Below are positions 37,190 to 48,826 of a stretch of 64,000 nt of DNA, piece after piece. Position numbers and translations under genes: made by a program. The notes beneath the pieces are model-generated. The model was not told the DNA's origin. It did not search any database and saw only the letters and a program-made list of their open reading frames with translations. The first letter of the stretch is position 1. Each line of letters opens with the position of its first letter. The stretch spans positions 15,599,735 through 15,663,734 of the forward strand of contig JALGPY010000013.1 in NCBI GenBank assembly GCA_023055425.1. The letters run 5' to 3'. The stretch is from Linanthus parryae (Eukaryota > Streptophyta > Magnoliopsida > Ericales > Polemoniaceae).

Positions 37190-38056
37190 GCTTTTGATCT
37201 TGTGATCACAATTGTGATCCTGCACTTCGAGTGAGTTGCTGTCATGTTGTCCACCGGATTTTTACTAAGTGTTTGGGCATTTTTCATCTAGGGGGTTAAA
37301 GTGTCTTTATGCAAACTTCGTTAAATTACACCTTAACCCCCTCTCCATGTCTTTTCACCAATTCTTCATCGTTTCTTCATTGTTTGAGCTCCCGATTAAT
37401 CTCCCAAGCTTGTCTCTACTCTCCGCTTCATCTCCCAAGCGCTGATTCCTGCCAAAACAATATGAAACACAACCAGTGCGATCAAATGTGACAAAAAATA
37501 CATAAAATAATGGGAGAAATGCTTGGATTAACAAATTAGTGCTCAAAGCTCAATTTCTACGTTTTCTCTCTAATAATAGTGTAAACTAAGATAATCAAAC
37601 CGAGAGTCATGCAAAACAATATAGAACGTGCAAGAAATATAACTCTAATAGAGAGTTATCAAATCTCCCACACTACCTTTTTGCGTGTCCCGAAAAAAAT
37701 CAAGTCTCACACTATGTTTTAATCTACCGAATGGCATATTACTCTACTAGCCATGTGACCCAAACGACACACACGCAACAATGTAATGTACATGAATATA
37801 AATAATTCAACTCGATTTTTTACAATTCAAAGAATTGAAGAACGCATATTTTTTATTTTCTCAAGAGATGGTCAATCTCACTATCACGAACCAGAATCAT
37901 CAATTTCTCACAAGTCTCTTTTTCAATTCACACAACCACAACAAGCAATTGAAAATACGATGACCCTACGCACAAGATCACCAAGGGGTCCCCAAACATC
38001 CACCAAACTCAAAACAAGATCCGGCCACGACCTTTAGCTCAGAGGGTCTAGGCACC
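37190..38056 (+). repeat. array unit 11 (partial, right edge of array)
   Basis: Starts inside the GATC-rich block and runs to GGTCTAGGCACC, where high similarity to the array stops. Confidence 0.85.
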
Positions 38057-38428
38057 TGACACGCTCCAACTGCAAGTGCACAGTCGTCGGTGCAGTAATA
38101 AATCCAGTAATCCGGGTTGTCGAACCCAAATTACTTCTTTACTAATTAGCTACTGATTCTAAACCTTATGTGGGCAAATCGCGTTGTTTGTTTTCTAATT
38201 GTACTAAAATAAAAGACAAAGATATCAATTAATCAGGTGAAAGGCTTCACGATTAATGAAGAATGATTTTTAAGAGTTATTTAACAAGTGGAAAAGTTCA
38301 AGATATCTCTACGGGTTCACTAGGGAATTTAGACCACTTAGGATTTACGTTCATGCAACACGTATGTTTTCTACTTAACCAAACCATTTTCACTTTGAAG
38401 ATTCCTCAACCAAAGTCTATATTTAAAC
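38057..38428 (+). repeat. diverged relative of the array unit
   Basis: Low similarity but the same order of blocks as in the array: GCAAGTGCAC, AAGTAATA-like, a GGGTTGTCGAACCC block, CACTAGGG...TTTAGACC and TTCATGCAACACGT. It continues collinearly from the edge of unit 11. No coding sequence is seen. Confidence 0.5.
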
Positions 38429-38676
38429 TACAACACCCCATGATCCCCAAGCCTTCTGTTCCGTAACGGAAAGCCCAGAGGGTGATGCTAAAAGTGTCGG
38501 TGGAGATCATAAGCTTAAACATCCATACATTACAATACTATTAAACATTACAAACGTCTTTAAGTCTTACACGGGTAATTACAAACTACTACGTTATCAC
38601 TAGACTGGTTGCTCATTATGTCATTACTCTATGTGAGTCTCGTACCCAGCTTCCCCATAGCCTCCAGTCTCTATAC

Positions 38677-39365
38677 CTGCGGTAGGAAGGAAACAGGAAC
38701 CGCAGTTTCAAAAATCAGCACTGAAATACTGAGTGAGCAACACCCAAACTTGTAAATAGATGAGGAAGCGTATAATATTTCTAAAGCATTCATAAGAGGA
38801 TAAGGGATCATAGCTAAAAATGTTAGATTAAGAAAACTTGCATCACATACGACATTCTCTTTATTTACTTTGCGTTTCAGACTTCCTTCGATTGTCAAAC
38901 TGGGAGTATTTCTTCCAAACTAACTATTCCCTTTCGTAAGTAAATACCATTTCCTCAACTACCTCATAATAAACTTGTTGTTACGGGGAAAAGCTATCCT
39001 TTCACTAGCAGCCATGACCTTAAGTGTCGGTACCCCCCTAAGACTTCTTGCGGCCAGAGAGGTTAGTACATGGAGCGACCCGGCAGGTTGCAACCGGGTT
39101 AAACTATTACGGGTCGTGTAACGGCAGTTAACACGACCAATCTAACACTATAGTAATGATCCCCGTACAATTCTTTTTTCTTTACATATTATGCGTTATT
39201 TTTTATTTATGGTTCTCGTATGACATTGCAAAGCGACTATTTTGAAACATAGTCAAATCTCAAATAAAACAGGCATTTCATGAAGCACATTTTGAGACAA
39301 AATAATAAAATTCATGTTTGGACACGAAAGAAACTAGGCACGCAAAGTTTGACATGTATACTCAC
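38677..39365 (-). other. putative intron in the chromovirus LTR leader
   Basis: Minus strand: donor ATCAAG|GTGAGTATACATG, acceptor TTCCTACCGCAG|GTATAG, 689 nt apart. Equivalent sites occur in the two other chromovirus-like LTRs. Confidence 0.4.
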
Positions 39366-39535
39366 CTTGATCCGTTTGCTACTATCACGCAAGAGTTCCT
39401 ATGAAGTCCGCGTCAACAAATTCGTCACCTACAAATTATATCTCCTAAATTAACACAAGTCCAACTATTCGAGTATACAATATGAATTCTAGCGAGAATA
39501 CTACTTGACTTTTAAACCACCCGTTTATCCCATGG

Positions 39536-39540
39536 GCAAC
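39536..39540 (+). repeat. target-site duplication, left copy
   Basis: GCAAC precedes TGTAATACCCC and recurs at 48822-48826. Confidence 0.95.
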
Positions 39541-39700
39541 TGTAATACCCCGTCTAATTCTAGGGGTAAACTGGTAAATTTAGGAGCTAATAATATAATT
39601 TTACAAAATATTAGATACACTATCGCGTCTTGATGTCTGAGTAGATAATTGAAGAATTATTTTGTATAGTTACATTATTAGTAATATCAAATAACAATAC

Positions 39701-39739
<39 letters not shown>

Positions 39740-42700
39740 AAATATAAAAGAGAATAAAATATAGAGAATAATAACAACAATAATAATAATGAGTAAAGTT
39801 GAGTTATTTATCGTGTCGCAATTAGTATTTAGAAATACGTTACGTCAATAATCATAAGTTAAACGTAAAGATTTTCTTTATTAACGTGTGTCGGACCACC
39901 GCGAGATGTGTGTGTGTAATACACCCAATCATTCAAACCTTTGGCGTGCCAAGCACACCTTAACACTTTCTCAATCATCATCTTCTCCAAAATAAATTTT
40001 TCTTCTTCGGTGATATTTATCACCGCCACCGCCACCGCCACAACCATCATTATCACCTTCTCTAACTTTTGTCTCCCTATAAGATGAGTCACCAACCTCA
40101 ATCATTCACCTCCTCCTCATCACCTGCCCAACCTCCTCCTCATCTTCATCTTCTTCCCGCGGCCACACCAACGCCACCACCGTCACCACCGTGAGCACCA
40201 CCCCCTCCATCATCAAACTCTCTGCCACCATCTCACCATCTAACTCTCTCTGTTCTGAGACCACAACAGCAGCAGTAGCCTCCACCATCGCCATCATCGT
40301 CATCTTCTTCATATCCGGCGAAGTCGCCGGCGAAATCACCACAACCACCAACACCCACTGCCTCCTACCTCCCTCTTTGATCTCCCTCTGTTTCTCTCTC
40401 TCTCTCTCTCTGCGAATTGAAAACAGAGAGGAATAGCAGCAGCAGCAGAGGCAGCCGGAGCCACCATCGCCGCTGCCGCCGTCGGGAAACAGAGCACCAC
40501 CGCCACCCGCACAAATCTCTGTCCTCTGCTCGATTTCTCTCTATATATCTCTGTCTCACCCTCTTCCCCATCTAAAAGCAGAGGAGATAACAGCAGCAGA
40601 AGCCACCAAAGCAACCCACTGTCGCCACCACCAACATCCATATTTTCCGGCGACAATTTCGGCCCAACCAAACGTGAGTGACCCAGACCTCTCCCCTTGT
40701 CTCTCTATCACCTAGAAGGTCCGACCAGCCTCTAGGAGGTCTTAGCCACGCTCAGAATCGACCGGAGAAGTCCCCGTCGGCCATAGCTTCCGGCGCCGTT
40801 TTCGACAACTTGACCCGTTGCGTTTCTTGGCCGTTTCTTACGATTCTTGGCCTAGGTATGATCTAAATCCTCTTATTAGTTGTTTTATATAGACCAAATG
40901 CAATTTCGAATGCTTGAATCCATGCTTTGATTGATGAAAGTTGAAGTTTATGTAAAAAGGGGTGAAAGTGTATTTTCAGAAAGTTATATTGACATAAGAA
41001 AGGGGGAGCTAATTGTACTTTCTGAAACTAAGAAGGTTGTAGGTGTCTCTTATTGAAACTACTTTGTGAGTAGGAGGGTTATGTGTTGTCTTTTAAAACA
41101 AACTTGGGGGTTTAAACTTCGTTTATCTAAACGTTATATTATACGCAAAAAATAAAATTGTTATTTTTGGATTAAAAATAATTTCTAAAAATAGTAGTTT
41201 TCATGCCCGTTACGGAAAAGTGATTCGGGCGTCAAAATAGTATACGAGCCGCTCGTTACAAATTAAACGAGGAATGTTTTGTTTAAAAACTAAATATATT
41301 TTGCTTTAAGCAAATAGTTTTCAAATCGATTTATGTAATACTTGTAAAAAGTTATATTGGCTAGTTTAAAACGTTGTAGTGTCGTGTTTGGGAAAAATGT
41401 TCTTAAAAACTTAATATTACAAACACCGTTTAAATTGTTATAGTTGGATGAAGTATTTTTTCATAAATATAACAAATAACCGTTTCACTATTATTTCGTG
41501 TCTTTATAAACCAACAACTACTCTAAGTAAATAATTACTTTTCAAAATATAAAATTTAATAGTTATCTAAAATAACCGCGTCGTATCAAATATTGAGAAG
41601 TGCTCTTCGTAAAATTCAATATCGTTTATTCGCTAATTCTATATATATATATATATATATGTTATAAAAATATAAACTATTACTAGTTTTACTTGTAATT
41701 CATGACGTTTGTGAAGAGGATTTCTAGATATAAATAAATAAGATTTTTGGGAATATATTATTTAATAAATTTTCAAATATAGACTCGTTGCTTTAAAATT
41801 TTTGGCTACTAAGAAAACATAGCTAAATAAAGAGACTTTAAGAAAGTAACACGGGAATCTCGAGTTAGTATAAGATTTATTAAATTGGAATCTTAATAAG
41901 ACTCGCAGAGCTATAGACGGAATTGTGACGATTTAGAAGCTCCAATTTGTAGGTAACGGACTCGTAGACAATGACTACGACTAGGACGATCCGACGCTAC
42001 GGAATCGAGGTAAGTAAATATGCCTAGCCTAGCTTCCCTAGCTCCTTTCGTGTCGAAGTTTGATTTTGATACTTGTCTCAAAATGCGTTTGTGATTTACA
42101 TGTTCTAAGTGAGTTTTTCTTACAACTGAAAGATGTTGCTTTGCTTTGATACTGTCACACGAGCAATCTCAATCCGTAAATAATATAAAGTGGAAATAGT
42201 TGTGCGGGGATCGTTATATATACTTTTCGATAAGATTGGTCGTGGTTGGCTACGTCCACCCGACCCGTTTATTTTACCCGGTCGCAACCTGCCGGGTTTG
42301 CTCCATGTACTCACCTCTCTGGCCGCAAGAAGTCTTAGGGGGGTGCCGGCACTTAAGGTCTTGGAGTATGCGAGATGGATAGATCTTCCCCGTATCAACT
42401 AAGTTAAAATGTGGTTTCTCTGAGACAAGGATGTTTATGGAAGGAAAGAAGGATTGGATTGGGATTAGCACTCCCCGTTGAGATTCCAGAAAGAGAATTG
42501 GGAAGAAAAGGATTTTATTCAAGTTTCTGCTCCATTCTTCAAGTTGACTTTGGTTTCGTCTTTATAACTTTGGTGTGATTTGTTTACTCTTTTAAGATTT
42601 ATTTCCTCTTATTACTGTTTTGAGAATAAGACATGCCTCATCATCTGTTTACGAGCTAGGGTATTTATTTACTCAGCATTTCCCTGCTGACTTTAGAAAC

Positions 42701-43028
42701 TGCGGTTCTTGTTTTCCTTCCCACCGCAGGTTTAGAGGCGGATGACTACGATGTAGCTGGGTACGGGACGCACTAAGAAGGATATGATCACAAGTAGTAA
42801 AGTAAGCTAGTGTGACTAGCGTAAGCGTAAGGTTTTAGTAGTGATAATATGAAAAACTCAGGAGCGATGTTTAATGTTTAATAAGATGTAATATATAAAG
42901 ACTCGTGTAATGTTTAATAGTATTGTAATATATGGATGTTGTGCTTATGACTTCCACCAACACTTTAGCATCGCCCTCCTGGGTCTTCCGGTCCGGAACG
43001 GAAGGCTTGGGGATCACGGTGTGTTGCA
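39541..43028 (+). repeat. 5' LTR of the gag-only element
   Basis: 3488 bp, TGTAATACCCC to GTGTTGCA. It includes TAA microsatellites (39699-39740), a GC-rich ACC/TCC-rich island (about 40020-40680) with CTATATATC at 40541, a (TA)n tract near 41642 and a putative intron at 42010-42729. Short frames in the island are simple-sequence artefacts. Confidence 0.95.
42010..42729 (+). other. putative intron in the LTR leader of the gag-only element
   Basis: Donor TCGAG|GTAAGTAAATATG and acceptor TTCCCACCGCAG|GTTTAG, 720 nt apart. The 3' LTR has the same at 47803-48522. Confidence 0.45.
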
Positions 43029-43030
43029 GG

Positions 43031-43042
43031 TGGTATCAGAGC
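43031..43042 (+). other. primer-binding site, initiator tRNA-Met type
   Basis: TGGTATCAGAGC begins two bases after the LTR and is complementary to the 3' end of plant tRNA-iMet, the usual primer of chromoviruses. Confidence 0.9.
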
Positions 43043-43525
43043 ATTTGATCCGGAAAAGGGAATTAAACCTATAGGGTAACTTAAAATGCACGTAGGACAA
43101 GATAATTAAAATCGGAAAAGCCGTTCGGGTTATGGGTAGTCTAGGTATTGATTTTGACTCTTCCCGCCCACCCTCATCCTGTCTGGAGACGTGCTGTGTG
43201 TTTAGTTACTTGCATATCTGGCCTAATTTGAAATGCATTTTATTTGACGATTAATATTTGATACTTTCATGATGAAAATGTTGGGATTGTACTTGATGTA
43301 CTACCTTCTCTGTATGGATGAGTTATAATATCTTGATTGGAGATGTGAGTCAAATGTGTTTTACTGTGAACTAGTCATAAGACGCATGTTTTATGTGATT
43401 GGGTATATTACTAGTTACGATATTACGGGATAATTGTTAAGATTTTGCGACCATAACCAAGGGTACCATAGGATGTGACTGATAGATCGTTGCGATATCA
43501 CTTTAGGAAAACCTAACAAGAAGAG

Positions 43526-44812
43526 ATGGCTGAGAACGTCACCATGGAGCAGTTCTTCGAACAAATGACTAAGATGATAAATAACGGAGGTCAGGCGATA
43601 ACTAATTGGGCCAAGGAAGTGGCAGAAATGAAGCCAAAGGAATTCACAGGGAAAGAGGATCCTGTTGAACTGGAAGATTGGATCGTGGAAATGGATAAGA
43701 TCCTCGAGGTGGTAGAGCGCCCTGATGAAAGGAAAGTTAACTGCGCGGCCTTCTATCTGAAGAGTGAAGCGAACCTCTGGTGGAGGAATGCCCGAGAGAC
43801 TCAATTGGCCAAACCCAATTTCAACTGGGAAGCTCTTCAAGCTGCTCTCCGATCGCGTTTCTACCCTCACCATGTGAAGAGGAGCAAGGAAATGGAATTC
43901 CAGAACCTACAGCAAGGAAACGACTCTGTGACAGAGTATTTCCGCAAATTTACGGAGTTGACACGGTTTGTAGGTAATATGGTGCCTGATGAAGACTCCA
44001 AGATTTCTAGATTCATTGGTGGATTGCAAGAAAGGCTACAGGAGTCCTTGCTAAGCCGAACTTATTCAACTCTTCACGAAGCGTACGACAGAGCTGCTGA
44101 CATATGGCGAGTCCGTTTCTCCCAAGATGAAAAACGCAAGAAACGCAAGATGGAAGAAGCAGAAGGGAGAAACAACAACCCTGCCACAGGAAATAAAAAG
44201 TTTAAACCCAACAATGGAGCAGATAATCAGGGGCGATACCGAGGCAATCAACTGAATTCTGGAGTTCAGCAACCTCGCCGCTACATCTATAACAAGTGTC
44301 AGCAGAATCATCCTGGAGTTGACTGCATGGGAATTCCAGTCATATGCCATAACTGTGGTAAGAGGGGACACCGAGCTTACGAATGTCGTTCACAACCAGC
44401 CAGGAACCAGCAAGTGAACCAGGGAGATAATTTTGGAAGGCCATAACAGAACAACAACCAGAGGAACCGTCAGCAGAATGGAAACAACTTTGGTCGTAAC
44501 CAGCAGATTGAGAATCAGCAGAACGGGAATCGCAACTACCAGGAAAATAGAGGTAATGGCTATGGCAGGCAGCAGAATTACAACGCGGGATATGCAGGAC
44601 AGAACGGGGCTCAACCCAGGAATGGGAACAACAATGCTGGATATGGGTGTAATGTCAACAACGAAGCTGGTGCAGCAGGAGGTGCGGGAGGTCATAATGG
44701 AAATACGGGAAGGATCGCTGTGTTAACAAGGACTGAGGCAGAAGCCGCTCATGGAAGTGTCACGGGTACTTTCTCTACCTACGAACAACCAACTGCCATA
44801 CTATTTGAATAA
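43526..44812 (+). pseudogene. gag: gag of the gag-only element, with an in-frame TAA
   Basis: ATG at 43526. The gag core runs through FTGKEDPVELEDWI, CAAFYLKSEANLWW, FYPHHVKRSKEMEF and QGNDSVTEYFRKFTELTRF. A basic stretch and a CCHC zinc knuckle CHNCGKRGHRAYEC follow (about 44346-44387). TAA at 44444-44446 (CAA to TAA would explain it) cuts an Asn/Gln/Gly-rich tail. The frame then continues to VTGTFSTYEQPTAILFE and TAA at 44810-44812. That end is where a chromovirus protease would continue with its D-S-G active site, so the deletion that removed pol starts there. 429 codons in total. The shorter 306-residue product may still carry the gag core and zinc knuckle. Confidence 0.88.
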
Positions 44813-45326
44813 ATACCCTTTGTCTTGGATTGACGACCTAATTGACCAAATACGAGAGGCTAGTGATTTCTCGAGGGCGAATTAAGTTCCGGGAACGTCA
44901 CTCTCTAAGGGGGAGAGGACGCAACCCTTCATTTGGTACCATTACACGTTAATACCCATTACGCGTTAGTACCCTTATGATATATTCAACCCTGGCCTTT
45001 AGTAACCAAATGAGACTATAATCAGATAAGTAAGATAGACGTGACTACGACTCTACGTAGTCCATAAGTACGTGTTGCACTGCATGCATTAGGAAGTAAC
45101 TATGTTTGCCATTACTTGCTATGTGAAATTTCTTGTCGGTTATGTGATTGTGACTGCGATCATTAGTTGCTTATTAGAAAGCTTCAGTACCAGGAGTACT
45201 GGGCTAGATTTGACTTCGAGATAAAAGTTTTGACCTCAAGAGTATTTGACTGATTTTAGCTTCGAGGAAAAAGTTTTAGCATCAGGATATTTGATTGGTT
45301 TAAGCTTCGAGGACGAAGCTTTATTT
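44813..45326 (+). other. 3' untranslated spacer of the gag-only element
   Basis: No coding sequence. Contains a GGGGGAGAGG purine tract near 44910 and repeated TTCGAGG/AAGTTTT-like phrases (45210-45320). Confidence 0.5.
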
Positions 45327-45339
45327 AAGGGGGAGATAA
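45327..45339 (+). other. polypurine tract
   Basis: AAGGGGGAGATAA directly before the 3' LTR. Confidence 0.9.
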
Positions 45340-48300
45340 TGTAATACCCCGTCTAATTCTAGGGGTAAACTGGTAAATTTAGGAGCTAATAATATAATTT
45401 TACAAAATATTAGATAAACTATCGCGTCTTGATGTCTGAGTAGATAATTGAAGAATTATTTTGTATAGTTACATTATTAGTAATATCAAATAACAATACT
45501 AATAATAATAATAATACTAATAATCATAATAATAAAAATATAAAAGAGAATAAAATATAGAGAATAATAACAACAACAATAATAATGAGTAAAGTTGAGT
45601 TATTTATCGTGTCGCAACTAGTATTTAGAAATACGTTACGTCAATAATCACAAGTTAAACTTAAAGATTTTCTTTATTAACGTGTGTCGGACCACCGCGA
45701 GATGTGTGTGTGTAATACACCCAATCATTCAAACCTTTGGCGTGCCAAGCACACCTTAACACTTTCTCAATCATCATCTTCTCCAAAACAAATTTGTCTT
45801 CTTCGGTGATATTTATCACCGCCACCGCCACCGCCACAACCATCATTATCACCTTCTCTAACTTTTGTCTCCCTATAAGATGAGTCACCAACCTCACTCA
45901 TTCACCTCCTCCTCATCACCTGCCCAACCTCCTCCTCATCTTCATCTTCTTCCCGCGGCCACACCAACGCCACCACCGTCACCACCGTGAGCACCAACCC
46001 CTCCATCATCAAACTCTCTGCCACCATCTCACCCTCTAACTCTCTCTGCTCTGAGACCACAACAGCAGCAGTAGCCTCCACCATCGCCATCATCGTCATC
46101 TTCTTCATCTCCGGCGAAGTCGCCGGCTAAATCACCACAACCACCAACACCCACTGCCTCCTACCTCCCTCTTTGATCTCCCTCTGTTTCTCTCTCTCTC
46201 TCTCTGCGAATTGAAAACAGAGAGGAATAGCAGCAGCAGCAGAGGCAGCCGGAGCCACCATCGCCGCTGCCGCCGTCGGGAAACAGAGCACCACCGCCAC
46301 CCGCACAACTCACTGTCCTCTGCTCGATTTCTCTCTATATATCTCTGTCTCACCCTCTTCCCCATCTAAAAGCAGAGGAGATAACAGCAGCTGAAGCCAC
46401 CAAAGCAACCCACTGTCGCCACCACCAACATCCATATTTTCCGGCGACAATTTCGGCCCAACCAAACGGGAGTGACCCAGACCTCTCCCCTTGTCTCTCT
46501 ATCACCTAGAAGGTCCGACCAGCCTCTAGGAGGTCTTAGCCACGCTCAGAATCGACCGGAGAAGTCCCCGTCGGCCATAGCTTCCGGCGCCGTTTTCGAC
46601 AACTTGACCCGTTGCGTTTCTTGGCCGTTTCTTACGATTCTTGGCCTAGGTATGATCTAAATCCTCTTATTAGTTGTTTTATATAGACCAAATGCAATTT
46701 CGAATGCTTGAATCCATGCTTTGATTGATGAAAGTTGAAGTTTATGTAAAAAGGGGTGAAAGTGTATTTTCAGAAAGTTATATTGACATAAGAAAGGGGG
46801 AGCTAATTGTACTTTCTGAAACTAAGAAGGTTGTAGGTGTCTCTTATTGAAACTACTTTGTGAGTAGGAGGGTTATGTGTTGTCTTTTAAAACAAACTTG
46901 GGGGTTTAAACTTCGTTTATCTAAACGTTATATTATACGCAAAAAATAAAATTGTTATTTTTGGATTAAAAATAATTTCTAAAAATAGTAGTTTTCATGC
47001 CCGTTACGGAAAAGTGATTCGGGCGTCAAAATAGTATACGAGCCGCTCGTTACAAATTAAACGAGGAATGTTTTGTTTAAAAACTAAATATATTTTGCTT
47101 TAAGCAAATAGTTTTCAAATCGATTTATGTAATACTTGTAAAAAGTTATATTGGCTAGTTTAAAACGTTGTAGTGTCGTGTTTGGGAAAAATGTTCTTAA
47201 AAACTTAATATTACAAACACCGTTTAAATTGTTATAGTTGGATGAAGTATTTTTTCATAAATATAACAAATAACCGTTTCACTATTATTTCGTGTCTTTA
47301 TAAACCAACAACTACTCTAAGTAAATAATTACTTTTCAAAATATAAAATTTAATAGTTATCTAAAATAACCGCGTCGTATCAAATATTGAGAAGTGCTCT
47401 TCGTAAAATTCAATATCGTTTATTCGCTAATTCTAATATATATATATATATATGTTACAAAAATATAAACTATTACTAGTTTTACTTGTAATTCATGACG
47501 TTTGTGAAGAGGATTTCTATATATAAATAAATAAGATTTTTGGGAATATATTATTTAATAAATTTTCAAATATAGACTCGTTGCTTTATAATTTTTGGCT
47601 ACTAAGAAAACATAGCTAAATAAAGAGACTTTAAGAAAGTAACACGGGAATCTCGAGTTAGTATAAGATTTATTAAATTGGAATCTTAATAAGACTCGCA
47701 GAGCTATAGACAGAATTGTGACGATTTAGAATCTCCAATTTGTAGGTAACGGACTCGTAGACAACGACTACGACTAGGACGATCCGACGCTACGGAATCG
47801 AGGTAAGTAAATATGCCTAGCCTAGCTTCCCTAGCTCCTTTCGTGTCGAAGTTTGATTTTGATACTTGTCTCAAAATGCGTTTGTGATTTACATGTTCTA
47901 TGTGAGTTTTTCTTACAACTGAAAGATGTTGCTTTGCTTTGATACTGTCACACGAGCAATCTCAATCCGTAAATAATATAAAGTGGAAAGAGTTGTGCGG
48001 GGATCGTTATATATACTTTTCGATAAGATTGGTCGTGGTTGGCTACGTCCACCCGACCCGTTTATTTTACCCGGTCGCAACCTGCCGGGTTTGCTCCATG
48101 TACTCACCTCTCTGGCCGCAAGAAGTCTTAGGGGGGTGCCGGCATTTAAGGTCTTGGAGTATGCGAGATGGATAGATCTTCCCCGTATCAACTAAGTTAA
48201 AATGTGGTTTCTCTGAGACAAGGATGTTTATGGAAGGAAAGAAGGATTGGATTGGGATTAGCACTCCCCGTTGAGATTCCAGAAAGAGAATTGGGAAGAA

Positions 48301-48821
48301 AAGGATTTTATTCAAGTTTCTGCTCCATTCTTCAAGTTTACTTTGGTTTCGTCTTTATAACTTTGGTGTGATTTGTTTACTCTTTTAAGATTTATTTCCT
48401 CTTATTACTGTTTTGAGAATAAGACATGCCTCATCATCTGTTTACGAGCTAGGGTATTTATTTACTCAGCATTTCCCTGCTGACTTTAGAAACTGCGGTT
48501 CTTGTTTTCCTTCCCACCGCAGGTTTAGAGGCGGAGGACTACGATGTAGCTGGGTACGGGACGCACTAAGAAGGATATGATCACAAATAGTAAAGTAAGC
48601 TAGTGTGACTAGCGTAAGCGTAAGGTTTTAGTAGTGATAATATGAAAAACTCAGGAGCGATGTTTAATGTTTAATAAGATGTAATATATAAAGACTCGTG
48701 TAATGTTTAATAGTATTGTAATATATGGATGTTGTTCTTATGACTTCCACCAACACTTTAGCATCGCCCTCCTGGGTCTTCCGGTCCGGAACGGAAGGCT
48801 TGGGGATCACGGGGTGTTGCA
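45340..48821 (+). repeat. 3' LTR of the gag-only element
   Basis: 3482 bp, about 36 substitutions from the 5' LTR by eye plus microsatellite length changes. Confidence 0.95.
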
Positions 48822-48826
48822 GCAAC
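48822..48826 (+). repeat. target-site duplication, right copy
   Basis: GCAAC, matching 39536-39540. Confidence 0.95.

Larger units (their letters stand above)
1786..38056. repeat. tandem array of ~2.1-kb units (interrupted by a retrotransposon at 5275-20918)
   Basis: The same block order recurs about every 2.08-2.15 kb. A TGATC-rich palindromic block is followed by a GGTTAAAGTGTC hairpin. Then come AT-rich spacer, a CACACACAACAATGCAATC block, the block CGCAAGTGCACGGTCAAGTAATA, a CACCTAGGGTTGTAGACGAATTC block and a GAAGAAGAAG tract. Without the 15.6-kb insertion the array spans about 20.6 kb and holds nine near-full units plus two partial ones. Short open frames recur only because the units are similar; they are broken in several units. 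I see no gene here. The second half of the unit resembles the diverged sequence at 38057-38428, so the satellite probably derives from a dispersed repeat. Confidence 0.9.
38429..39540 (-). repeat. 3' LTR of the chromovirus, distal fragment
   Basis: Reverse complement ends GGGGATCATGGGGTGTTGTA, close to the GGGGATCACGGTGTGTTGCA end of the gag-only element's LTR. Last base pair may be mutated (TA for CA). Contains a putative intron at 38677-39365. Joined with 48827-50857 the LTR is about 3.15 kb. Confidence 0.8.
39541..48821 (+). mobile_element. complete gag-only (TR-GAG-like) chromovirus-related LTR element
   Basis: 9.28 kb with two LTRs of 3488 and 3482 bp, PBS, one gag frame and a PPT, flanked by GCAAC. 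No protease beyond its first residues, no RT and no integrase, so it must use enzymes of an autonomous partner. LTR identity is about 99% by eye. Its LTR termini and several inner blocks are homologous to those of the Tekay-type element it inserted into, which makes that family the likely helper type. Confidence 0.93.

Noticed and set aside
38030..38056. TAGCTCAGAGGG in array units, resembling a tRNA/SINE box A
   Set aside because: No box B at the proper distance and no poly-A or T-stretch terminator; a short match is expected by chance.
39859..40671. Several frames of 60-111 codons in the LTRs of the gag-only element (40-kb and 46-kb copies)
   Set aside because: They lie in ACC/TCC/TCT simple sequence, differ between the two LTRs by stops, and show low-complexity products.
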